A DNA stretch of 11,606 nt from Acidobacteriota bacterium. Lineage in GTDB: Bacteria > Acidobacteriota > Vicinamibacteria > Vicinamibacterales > CAVVIG01. Position 1 is the stretch's first letter, and the number at the start of each line of letters is the position of its first letter. Positions 5,632 to 11,606 of this stretch are shown here, in pieces. The position numbers and the translations under genes are program-made. The stretch covers positions 1-11,606 of the forward strand of contig QHWL01000015.1 in the NCBI GenBank assembly GCA_003222555.1, read 5' to 3'. The notes under the pieces are model-generated. The model saw only the letters and a list, made by a program, of their open reading frames with translations. It was not told the DNA's origin and did not search any database.

Positions 5632-7902
5632 CTATCTTCTTCGAATCCACGTGCGCGCCCAGCGATCGAGCACCGCGACGCCTCGCGGCGGCGGCGCCGC
5701 CAGCGGGGTCAGGATGATAGCGCACTCCCGCGACCTCTGCCGGCACCGGCGCTCGAGCAGCGCCAGCTGACGCTGCTCGGCCGCGGCGACCGCGCGGCAG
5801 CGCAGACACCGACCCGGCGCGAGCGTCAGCGCATTGACGATGACAGCCGGCGCCGCTAGCCGCAAGCGCCGCAGGCGCGCGATCAGGCGTTCGGTCTCGA
5901 GCCGCGGCACTTCGGCGGCACGCGTGACGACAATGAAGCGCGCCTGCTGTCGATCCTCGAAGAGCGCCTGCAGCCGGCGAATCGACTTCGACAGCTCGAC
6001 GAGCTCCGCGGCAAGCCGGCCGGGACGCACGAGCCTCCGGTACTTGAGCAGCATGCGGAGCAGCACCTGCACCCATTCGCGCGCGGCGCCGGGCAGCTCG
6101 AGCAGGCGGAGCGTATGTCCGGTCGGCGCCGTATCAAGGATGATCAGGTCGAAGCTCGCGGCGGACGGTCGACCATCTTGTTCCGGGCGCAACGCTGTCC
6201 CTGGCGTTCCATGAGTGTCCGGCTGCAGCAGATCGGCGACAGCCAATACGCCGAGAAGCTCGTCGATGCCCGGCGGTGCGAGATCTATCAGCTCGCCGAC
6301 CCCACGTCCGCCGCGAAGGGCGTCGACTCCTCGTTGCGCACCGAACGCGGCGACAATTTCATTGAGCGCCGCTTCCAGGGCTCCGCGCCGGGCACCAAGC
6401 GCGGCTGCGGCATCCAGCTCGCGCACCCGCAGATTCTTCGGCGCGTCTCGGACCCCTTCGGGACGATCGCCGACCGCCGCGCCGAACACGTCGGCAAGGG
6501 AGTGCGCCGGATCGGTCGACATCAACAGCACGCGTCGCCCGGATTCTGCACGCGCGAGCCGCACGGCAGTCGCCGCGGCCGTCGTGGTCTTGCCGACGCC
6601 GCCTTTGCCACCAAACAGCAGCATCCGCGCACCGTCGAAAGCGTCGATCGATTCGGGAGCGGCGACGCACAAGCCGGGGTCCCCTCGGGCAGCCCGCCCG
6701 AGGTCCCGAGGTTCCGAGCGCGGCAGGCGCGTCGACACGGCCTGTCGGTCGGGCGAATGCGAGGGGGCGACAGCCTTGAGCCAGCGGCTCCGCGTGTCTG
6801 GCCCCGACAAGTGCTTTCCGATCTTCACGAGCTCGGCGACGCCGCGCGGTTCACGCACCGCCGCTGGCACGAATCGAAGCAGCCGCTTCGCGCCAAGACG
6901 TCGCGGGATGCGATCGATGACGCGCCGCTCGTCTGCCCGGAGCCGGTCGCAAATCGGACAGGCGGAGCCGTCGGGGATGACTCGATTAACGATGACTTCG
7001 GCGACAGGGATCCGCGAGCGATCCAGCGCTGTCAGAGCGTCAGCGCTTTCGGCGAGCGAGAGGTCTTCGGGAAGCATCACCCAGTGAAAGGCCGACCGAC
7101 GCGGGTCCCGAAGCAGCTCACCGGCTTCGTGCGCCTGTTCGGCAATGAGCGTGATCAGCCGGTCGGCGGCTTCCGGACGCCGGACGCGCGCCAGCTGCTC
7201 GCGAATCAACCGATGCTCGGCTTGAAGCCCGCTAAGCACGTCGGCCACGGCTACGACGGTCTCGGGCGCGCCAAGCAGGCGTAATGTGTGGCCGGTGGGC
7301 GCCGTATCGACGATGACGAGGTCGTAACTATTCTTTACTGCGCGCGGGGCCCCACCCCCGCGCGCCAAAGACCTCGCGCTCGAGCGTAGACTCTCGCGCT
7401 CGGCCGTTGCGCCCGTCTGGGCCGGTCCTCTCCTGCGCGCCGAGGACCTCGCGCTCGAGCGCAAACTCCCGCGCTCGGCCGCGGTGCCGGCCTGCGCCAG
7501 CCTGACTATCTCCACCATCGCGATGAGCTCATCGATGCCGGGAATCGACAACCCTAGCAGCGCGTCGACGTCTTCGCGGTCGAGCCATGTCCCATGTTCC
7601 ACGATGTCGCCCAGCGCTCGGCGGTGATCGACCAGCCACCGTTGAAACGCCTGCGGCCCATCGAGCTCCACGGCCCACAGCCGCCCGGCCCCAATGCGCA
7701 CCGGCGACACGCGCGCAGAGAGCCGCACCCCGAGCGCGTCGCCGAGTGAATGCGCCGGATCGGTCGACACAACGAGCACACGGCCGCCGCTCCTGGCCAC
7801 GGTCACTGCTCGCGCGGCCGCGCACGTGGTCTTGCCGACGCCGCCTTTACCGCCGAAGAAGGTGAACTGTGGAGAGGGGGAAGGCAAAAGGCAAAAGGGC
7901 AA
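5632..7902 (-). CDS. Two-domain ArsA/Get3-type ATPase in the gas vesicle cluster
   Basis: This predicted 756-residue cytosolic ATPase has two ArsA/Get3 modules in tandem. Module 1 has the deviant P-loop GGKGGVGKTT (17-26), STDPAHSLGDALG (46-58) and DTAPTGHTLRLL (199-210). Module 2 repeats these at 431-440, 462-474 and 590-601. Each module also has a CxxC: CPIC (315-318) and CLRC (699-702), at the place of the zinc-binding pair of Get3-type proteins. ArsA drives arsenite pumps and Get3 delivers hydrophobic tail-anchored proteins. No arsB, arsR or arsC is nearby, and the neighbours are vesicle genes, so chaperoning of hydrophobic vesicle proteins is my inference. It is longer than E. coli ArsA (583 residues), partly through a 25-residue tandem duplication (about 136-185) and long linkers. 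No ATG is available after the GvpG stop; the start is probably TTG 7902 or TTG 7887, both inside a GGCAAAA repeat tract. Confidence 0.88.
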   Translation of the reverse strand: MPFCLLPSPSPQFTFFGGKGGVGKTTCAAARAVTVARSGGRVLVVSTDPAHSLGDALGVRLSARVSPVRIGAGRLWAVELDGPQAFQRWLVDHRRALGDIVEHGTWLDREDVDALLGLSIPGIDELIAMVEIVRLAQAGTAAERGSLRSSARSSARRRGPAQTGATAERESLRSSARSLARGGGAPRAVKNSYDLVIVDTAPTGHTLRLLGAPETVVAVADVLSGLQAEHRLIREQLARVRRPEAADRLITLIAEQAHEAGELLRDPRRSAFHWVMLPEDLSLAESADALTALDRSRIPVAEVIVNRVIPDGSACPICDRLRADERRVIDRIPRRLGAKRLLRFVPAAVREPRGVAELVKIGKHLSGPDTRSRWLKAVAPSHSPDRQAVSTRLPRSEPRDLGRAARGDPGLCVAAPESIDAFDGARMLLFGGKGGVGKTTTAAATAVRLARAESGRRVLLMSTDPAHSLADVFGAAVGDRPEGVRDAPKNLRVRELDAAAALGARRGALEAALNEIVAAFGAQRGVDALRGGRGVGELIDLAPPGIDELLGVLAVADLLQPDTHGTPGTALRPEQDGRPSAASFDLIILDTAPTGHTLRLLELPGAAREWVQVLLRMLLKYRRLVRPGRLAAELVELSKSIRRLQALFEDRQQARFIVVTRAAEVPRLETERLIARLRRLRLAAPAVIVNALTLAPGRCLRCRAVAAAEQRQLALLERRCRQRSRECAIILTPLAAPPPRGVAVLDRWARTWIRRR
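6683..6703. repeat. Perfect inverted repeat inside the inter-module linker of the ATPase gene
   Basis: CCTCGGGC and GCCCGAGG arms of eight bases flank a five-base loop, and CCCGAGGT is repeated directly just after. The segment codes for the DLGRAARG part of the linker between the two ATPase modules, where no conserved structure is expected. It resembles a small palindromic insertion tolerated in frame. Confidence 0.5.
7341..7364. repeat. Perfect 9-bp inverted repeat in the ATPase gene, next to the 75-bp duplication
   Basis: CGCGCGGGG and CCCCGCGCG arms flank a six-base loop. It encodes the glycine/proline/arginine-rich end (RGGGAPRA) of the duplicated linker just before the conserved YDLVIVDTAPTGHT strand of module 1. 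Confidence 0.5.
7360..7509. repeat. Two tandem copies of a 75-bp unit inside the ATPase gene
   Basis: The units at about 7360-7434 and 7435-7509 are offset by exactly 75 bp and share long identical stretches, including the perfect palindrome CGCTCGAGCG at 7377-7386 and 7452-7461. In protein they read as two 25-residue copies beginning AQAGTAAERGSLRSSARS and AQTGATAERESLRSSARS. The period is a multiple of three, so the ATPase frame is kept. Substitutions between the copies show that the duplication is not brand new. Confidence 0.8.
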
Positions 7903-7905
7903 AAA
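7883..7905. repeat. GGCAAAA heptamer tract at the ATPase start
   Basis: Three near-tandem GGCAAAA units (7883-7889, 7890-7896, 7898-7904, the last preceded by an extra G) lie in the 17-bp gap after GvpG and the first codons of the ATPase. Read on the minus strand they give TTTTGCC repeats that supply the candidate TTG start codons and the odd N-terminus LPFCLLPSPSP. Confidence 0.65.
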
Positions 7906-7919
7906 GGAAGATGGCTGCT

Positions 7920-8222
7920 CTAGCTTCTATCTTCTTCCTCTTCCTTGTAAGTTTCCAGTTCGATGCCGGTAATTCTCACATCGGAGGAGATGGTGAGGGC
8001 AGTCCATCGATCGGCTTTGATCTCTCGAATCCTGGCGAACACGTCGCGCTCGATTTCCTCGAACTCGGCCTGGGACATCTCCCCGAGCTCGAGCTGCATC
8101 TGCGCCTCGAGAAGCCGCTCGCGCAGCCCCGAATCGTCGTGCGCCTCGGCTTCAGCAGCGGTGACGATCTGGTCGAGGACGAACCGGAGGCTGCCGATCA
8201 ACAGGGAATCAAGGATGAACAC
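7920..8222 (-). CDS. gvpG: Gas vesicle protein GvpG
   Basis: GvpG is a small acidic accessory protein of gas vesicle assembly, reported in haloarchaea to act with GvpF-GvpM group proteins. From GTG 8222 the product has 100 residues: an N-terminal hydrophobic helix (FILDSLLIGSLRFVLDQIV), then a charged helical region with LRERLLEAQMQLELGEMS and the family signature QAEFEEIERDVFARIREI. A short extra C-terminal tail ends in KEEEEDRS. GTG 8222 is chosen because family members start right at the MxxxDxLL segment; the open frame further upstream to 8312 only translates repeat DNA. No Shine-Dalgarno sequence is present, because the bases before the start belong to a heptamer repeat array. This suggests weak or coupled initiation. 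The stop is 17 bp before the likely ATPase start. Confidence 0.88.
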   Translation of the reverse strand: MFILDSLLIGSLRFVLDQIVTAAEAEAHDDSGLRERLLEAQMQLELGEMSQAEFEEIERDVFARIREIKADRWTALTISSDVRITGIELETYKEEEEDRS

Positions 8223-8226
8223 TGGA

Positions 8227-8306
8227 ATTGGTGATTGCTGATTGGTGATTGCTGATTGGTGATTGCTGATTGCTGGCTGATTTTTCGAGGTTGAGCAATC
8301 AGCAAT
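8227..8306. repeat. ATTGSTG heptamer array with attached 13-bp hairpin, between GvpL/F and GvpG
   Basis: Seven consecutive heptamers (8227-8275) alternate ATTGGTG and ATTGCTG, forming three perfect 14-bp copies plus one extra ATTGCTG. The last part (8262-8274) is perfectly complementary to 8294-8306 across a 19-base loop, giving a 13-bp stem. The array fills nearly the whole 95-bp gap between the GvpL/F stop (8318) and the GvpG GTG (8222), and reaches to within four bases of that start codon. Confidence 0.9.
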
Positions 8307-8317
8307 TCGCAATCCAA

Positions 8318-9298
8318 TTACGCCTTTTCGAGCTTGAGCCGGATATTCACGAAATTATATGGTGGCCACGGGCCCGTGTACTTGAAAGTCAGCTTGTCGA
8401 AGCGGCTCGCGATGGATTTGACTCTCGCGTCGAACGCCTGCTCCTGATCGCGAGAGATGAGAAACGCGGCGTTCATGATCATCTTGTCGCCGATCGGCTT
8501 GTTAATGCGCGAGGCCACCGACACGTCTCGGAGCTGATCCAGAATCTCGGCCACGTAACGTTCCGACTGCGACTGCAGCGCAGAGTCGACAAGGCGGCCG
8601 TACTGCATTCGGGCGAAGTAGGTCGGCCCTTTCTGGGTGGAGATCTCTTTCTTGAGGCGGCTGATGTCCTCGTCCTGCCCCTCGACCTCGCGGATCGCCT
8701 GTTCGCGGTCCCACAGAATCTTCAGGCCGAACTCCAGCTTGTTCTGCATCTTGTCGAGCACGTCGCCGAAGGCTTCGGCCGCCGACCGTAAAAGCTCGAC
8801 GATGTCCTCGCGCGTCTTGAAGATCGTGCCGAACGACATCGGAATAACCGTGTGCTCGCGCATGACCGTCTCGTTGACCCGCTCGTGGGCGAGCACGTTC
8901 TCGCGCGTCGAGTCGAGCACCTCGAGCGGCGCGTCCGAGACGACGGCCGCCAGGTTCCTGTAGTGCACCGTGTACACATCCGATGGAGCCGCGCCGATGC
9001 CGATGGGCCCGAACCTCAACGACTCGGGCGCCTCGATGATGCAATAGACGTATTTGCCGCGGCTCGTGTGGGCGTCGGCGGCCGTCCTGCCCGTGTGGAG
9101 GACCCTCTCCGACGTCCGCCTCGCGGCGACGTGCGGCGCCGCTTTGGCCTGGGCGGCGCGGGCGCCGCCGCCGTTACGGCCTGACGCGGCCTTCGCAGCA
9201 ACGGTGGAGGCGCCCTTCTTAGCTGCGCGTTTGCGAAGCACGCTCACAGGCGCGCCGCCGCGCTCGGTCCGGCGCGGGCTAGCCGATGGTTTTCGCAT
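8318..9298 (-). CDS. GvpL/GvpF-family gas vesicle protein with long basic N-terminal tail
   Basis: This 326-residue protein has a complete GvpF/L module at about residues 81-326: KYVYCIIEAPE (first domain strand), NLAAVVSDAPLEV, the helical segment HERVNETVMREHTVIPMSFG (139-157), TIFKTREDIVELL, EFGLKILWD, then the second domain with KGPTYFARMQ, MIMNAAFLISRDQEQAF and the hallmark end KYTGPWPPYNFVNIRL. Family members of about 210-280 residues are usual; the excess is an 80-residue tail rich in Ala, Arg and Lys (RKRAAKKGASTVAAKAASGR). ATG 9298 is supported by AGGAG eight bases upstream, so the tail appears genuinely translated. An open frame further upstream to 9475 is antisense-like noise over the receiver gene. 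The start overlaps the receiver gene by 20 bp, implying co-transcription. Role by family: binding GvpA-type subunits early in vesicle assembly. Confidence 0.92.
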   Translation of the reverse strand: MRKPSASPRRTERGGAPVSVLRKRAAKKGASTVAAKAASGRNGGGARAAQAKAAPHVAARRTSERVLHTGRTAADAHTSRGKYVYCIIEAPESLRFGPIGIGAAPSDVYTVHYRNLAAVVSDAPLEVLDSTRENVLAHERVNETVMREHTVIPMSFGTIFKTREDIVELLRSAAEAFGDVLDKMQNKLEFGLKILWDREQAIREVEGQDEDISRLKKEISTQKGPTYFARMQYGRLVDSALQSQSERYVAEILDQLRDVSVASRINKPIGDKMIMNAAFLISRDQEQAFDARVKSIASRFDKLTFKYTGPWPPYNFVNIRLKLEKA

Positions 9299-9725
9299 AT
9301 TTGCCGCTCCTGCGGATCTTCCTGGCTGGCGTCGACTGCGGCGCCCGGTCGAGAATCTTGCGAATCTCCTTGACGAGATCTTCGGGCAAGCATGGCTTCG
9401 TGACAAACGCGTCGCATCCGGCTTTCGCGGCTCCTTCCGAAATCCCCTCGAGCGCATGCCCGGTGAGCGCCACAACGGGGATGCGGTTGGTACGCGCGTC
9501 CTCCTTGAGACGGCGCGTCGCTTCCCAACCGTCCATCACCGGCAGCGACAAGTCCATCAGGATGATGTCGGGCGCCGCGTCGACGGCGCGCTGCAGCGCC
9601 TCTATGCCGTTGACGGCCTGAATGACATCAAACCCTGAGAACTCGAGATATTCGGAGTACATCTCCCGGGCATCCGGGTAATCGTCGACGACGAGCACTC
9701 GACGGCGCTCTGTTTTGTCTTTCAT
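9279..9725 (-). CDS. Stand-alone CheY-like response regulator receiver
   Basis: This 148-residue single receiver domain has the acidic pocket D14-D15 (VLVVDDYPDARE), phosphoacceptor D58 (IILMDLSLPVMDGWEATRRLK), switch Thr88 (VALTGHA) and Lys110 (FVTKPC). After the domain only a short basic tail remains (RKIRRSGKYAKTIG). There is no DNA-binding or enzymatic output, so it should act by protein contact or as a phosphorelay step. It overlaps the kinase stop as ATGA and its own 3' end overlaps the first vesicle gene by 20 bp. It is therefore most likely phosphorylated by the upstream kinase. A direct link to vesicle assembly is inferred from the overlap only. Confidence 0.93.
   Translation of the reverse strand: MKDKTERRRVLVVDDYPDAREMYSEYLEFSGFDVIQAVNGIEALQRAVDAAPDIILMDLSLPVMDGWEATRRLKEDARTNRIPVVALTGHALEGISEGAAKAGCDAFVTKPCLPEDLVKEIRKILDRAPQSTPARKIRRSGKYAKTIG
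9307..9311 (-). promoter_or_regulatory. Ribosome binding site fixing the GvpL/F start
   Basis: AGGAG on the minus strand lies eight bases before ATG 9298, inside the 3' end of the receiver gene. It decides in favour of the start that includes the 80-residue basic tail and excludes the longer frame beginning at 9475. Confidence 0.7.
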
Positions 9726-11606
9726 CGCCGTATTTTAATGGGAAGTGTCACCGTAAAGGTCGAGCCTCGGCCCCTATCGCTTTGGACTTCGAGTCGGCCG
9801 CCAATCATCTGCGCGAGCCGACGGCAAATCGACAAACCGAGGCCTGTTCCGCCGTAGGCGCGCGTCGGCGAATTGTCGAGCTGACGGAAGTCTTCGAAGA
9901 TTCTTTCCTGATCGACCGGCGCGATCCCAATGCCGGTGTCGCTGACCGAGAGCGTCACGGCGCGCTCTTTCTGGATCCGCCGGGCGCTGATCGTGACGCC
10001 GCCGTGGTGCGTGAACTTGAGCGCGTTGCTGAGGAGATTGAGCAGAATCTGCTTGACCTTCTGGCGATCGGTCGAGATCGGCCGCAGCTCTTTCGGCACA
10101 TCGACCGTGATCGTGAGCTTCGACCGCAGAATGATCGGCTCGAGCTCGGATTTCACTTCGGCCACCAGCTCCGGAACCTTGAACGTCGAGATCTGCAAGG
10201 GCATCCGCCCCGCCTCGATTCGGGAGATGTCGAGGATCTCGTTGATGATCGTGAGCAGGTGGCGGCCGTTCGATTCGATGCGGCCGAGCTGCCGCTTCAC
10301 CGGCGGACCGACGGAACCGGCAACCCCCTGCAGGAGCATCGACGTGTAGCCCAGAATGGCATTGAGCGGCGTCCGAAACTCGTGGGACATGTTGGCGAGG
10401 AACTGCGACTTGAGCGCCGAGGCCTGCTCGAGCTCGATGGCCTGGCGCCGCAGCAGCTCGTTCTGCTGCGCGATGTCGGCGGTCGCGGCCTGAATCTTCC
10501 GTGCGAGCTCCTCCGACGCCTGCTTGAGCTGCTCGTACAGCTTCGCCTTCTCCATCGCTTCGCGCTGGTCGTGCAGGATGGTGACGACCGCGGTCAACTC
10601 GCCGTGCTCGGAGAGGATCTTTCCGGCGATCGCCTCGACCGGCATCTGCTCGCCTGTCTTGGGGTCGATGAGTCCGATTTCGCCGACACGGCGCTGGTCG
10701 GCGCTGACGAGCATGCCGGCAATAAAGGAGGTGAAATGCGCGTCGTTGGCTTGCACCCACCGCAGCTCGGGCGCGCTCGCCCGCGCGGGCGTCGTGAACA
10801 GCCGTTCGGCTGGCGCGTTCATGAGCGAGGTCCCACCGCTCGCGTCGGTGACGACGATCGGGTCGGCCACCGAGTCGATGATGAGGTTCAACCGATCGCT
10901 TTCCGCGTGCGCCTGAATTTCGGCCAAACGCAGCTTGCGGTTGTTCTCCTCGATCTCCTCGCTCGCGCGGCGCAGATCGCTGACGTTGCGCAAAATCGAC
11001 ACGACGCCGGTGCCGTGGCGTCGATCTTCAGTGACCGTGCTGAGAAGCTCGAACAACAGGTCCGAGCCATCAAGAGGGTTGACGAGCAGAAGCTCGCGCC
11101 TGGCGGCGCCGGTTTCCTCGATGGCCTTGCTCGACAGCGCCGAGGAAAGGAGCATGTTGTTCATCCGCACGGCGCCGCGCCGTCCTTCGCTCTCCTCCTC
11201 CGACGCGGTGAACAGGGCCAGCGCGCGGGCATTCGCGATGAGCAGGCGCCCTTCCGTATCGGTGAGCAGAATCGGGTCGGTGACGGCATTGATGATGCCG
11301 TGCAGCAGCGATCGTTCCCGGCTCTGCTTGCGATCACCCTCGGCGAGCGCCTGCTGCCGGAGAATCTCATCGAGCTTCTGGCTGAAGACCGAGTTGAACC
11401 AGTGAAACTCATGGCTGAGTGGCGCCGTGCCCGCAATCAACAGAAGGCCAAAGGCTTCTTCCGCCACGCCGGGCACTCCGAGCGGGACGACGTGAAAGGG
11501 CGAGTCCTCAAACGGCGTCCACGGCCTGCGCCGGTGTTCGGTCGACGAATGGGAAGCGCCATAAAACGTATACCGCCGCTCGTTGACGATAGCCACGAGT
11601 GGATTG
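9722..11606 (-). CDS. PAS-domain sensor histidine kinase, 5' end outside window
   Basis: At least 627 codons are visible; the frame is open through the window edge, so the GTG at 11596 is probably not the true start (residue numbers below count from it). The first 75 residues look like the end of an unassigned sensor domain. Two PAS domains follow (about 95-210, INAVTDPILLTDTEGRLLIANA; and 235-345, IIDSVADPIVVTDASGG), then a coiled coil (345-395). The HisKA dimerisation domain has phospho-acceptor His405 (FLANMSHEFRTPLNAILGY). The HATPase domain has an N-box (LLNLLSNALKFTHHGG), a G1 box (SDTGIGIAP), an F-box (IFEDFRQLDN) and a G2 box (GGTGLGLSICRRL). No transmembrane helix is seen in this part and there is no fused receiver. 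It overlaps the downstream receiver gene as ATGA, making it the likely partner. The signal sensed is unknown. Confidence 0.95.
   Translation of the reverse strand, partial: NPLVAIVNERRYTFYGASHSSTEHRRRPWTPFEDSPFHVVPLGVPGVAEEAFGLLLIAGTAPLSHEFHWFNSVFSQKLDEILRQQALAEGDRKQSRERSLLHGIINAVTDPILLTDTEGRLLIANARALALFTASEEESEGRRGAVRMNNMLLSSALSSKAIEETGAARRELLLVNPLDGSDLLFELLSTVTEDRRHGTGVVSILRNVSDLRRASEEIEENNRKLRLAEIQAHAESDRLNLIIDSVADPIVVTDASGGTSLMNAPAERLFTTPARASAPELRWVQANDAHFTSFIAGMLVSADQRRVGEIGLIDPKTGEQMPVEAIAGKILSEHGELTAVVTILHDQREAMEKAKLYEQLKQASEELARKIQAATADIAQQNELLRRQAIELEQASALKSQFLANMSHEFRTPLNAILGYTSMLLQGVAGSVGPPVKRQLGRIESNGRHLLTIINEILDISRIEAGRMPLQISTFKVPELVAEVKSELEPIILRSKLTITVDVPKELRPISTDRQKVKQILLNLLSNALKFTHHGGVTISARRIQKERAVTLSVSDTGIGIAPVDQERIFEDFRQLDNSPTRAYGGTGLGLSICRRLAQMIGGRLEVQSDRGRGSTFTVTLPIKIRR

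Noticed and set aside
6115..7284. Long plus-strand open frame opposite the ATPase gene
   Set aside because: The minus strand holds conserved P-loop and switch motifs throughout; the plus-strand translation has none.
5632..7902. GvpN or a MinD/ParA protein
   Set aside because: The two P-loops with DTAPTGHTLRLL and paired CxxC motifs identify ArsA/Get3; GvpN is a MoxR-type AAA protein with different motifs.
8227..8306. CRISPR array
   Set aside because: The heptamers are directly contiguous with no spacers, and no cas gene is present.
8223..8312. N-terminal extension of GvpG
   Set aside because: It only translates the heptamer repeat array and hairpin (repeated NHQSAITNQQS-like residues); GvpG relatives begin at the FILDSLL segment.
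9299..9475. N-terminal extension of GvpL/F over the receiver gene
   Set aside because: The extension is an out-of-frame reading of the conserved receiver domain; AGGAG before ATG 9298 gives a better start.

Overview
The window (11.6 kb, GC-rich) carries genes only on the minus strand, so transcription runs from high to low coordinates. It suggests a diderm (Gram-negative-type) bacterium: it encodes a TolC-like outer membrane channel, a lipoprotein membrane-fusion adaptor and an RND pump. High GC, many short palindromic or heptameric repeats in gene gaps, and an FG-GAP protein would suit a soil or sediment lineage such as Acidobacteriota, but this taxonomic guess rests on general impression only.

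Region 1 (11606-9279): a PAS-containing histidine kinase whose 5' end lies outside the window, overlapping by 4 bp (ATGA) a stand-alone CheY-like receiver protein. Region 2 (9298-3834): a partial gas vesicle cluster in the order GvpL/F, GvpG, a two-domain ArsA/Get3-type ATPase, a second GvpF/L broken by an apparent -1 frameshift, a small GvpA/J/S-family shell protein, and GvpK. The receiver gene overlaps the first gas vesicle gene by 20 bp, so signalling and vesicle genes look like one transcription unit. The main shell protein GvpA and the AAA ATPase GvpN are not in the window; if present they lie elsewhere, perhaps upstream of the kinase. Region 3 (3630-3091): a small exported protein with one FG-GAP/VCBS-type calcium-binding repeat. 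Region 4 (2938-1): a compact heavy-metal-type RND efflux operon in the order outer membrane channel, lipoprotein adaptor, CzcA/CusA-type pump (the pump runs off the window), with start and stop codons overlapping by 4 bp and 1 bp.

Proposed joint working: the kinase and receiver may adjust gas vesicle assembly. GvpL/F, GvpG, GvpS/J and GvpK are accessory or minor shell proteins of assembly. The ArsA/Get3-like ATPase is a plausible ATP-driven chaperone for the very hydrophobic shell subunits. The efflux operon is probably a separate unit.

Most distinctive is the repeat load of the vesicle cluster. Four repeat tracts sit at its gene junctions: two CGCAGAG-type palindromes, an ATTGSTG heptamer array with a hairpin, and a GGCAAAA heptamer tract that supplies the apparent start of the ATPase. 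Further palindromes and a 75-bp tandem duplication lie inside linker-coding parts of the ATPase gene. No tRNA, rRNA, CRISPR array, transposase or convincing intrinsic terminator was seen.
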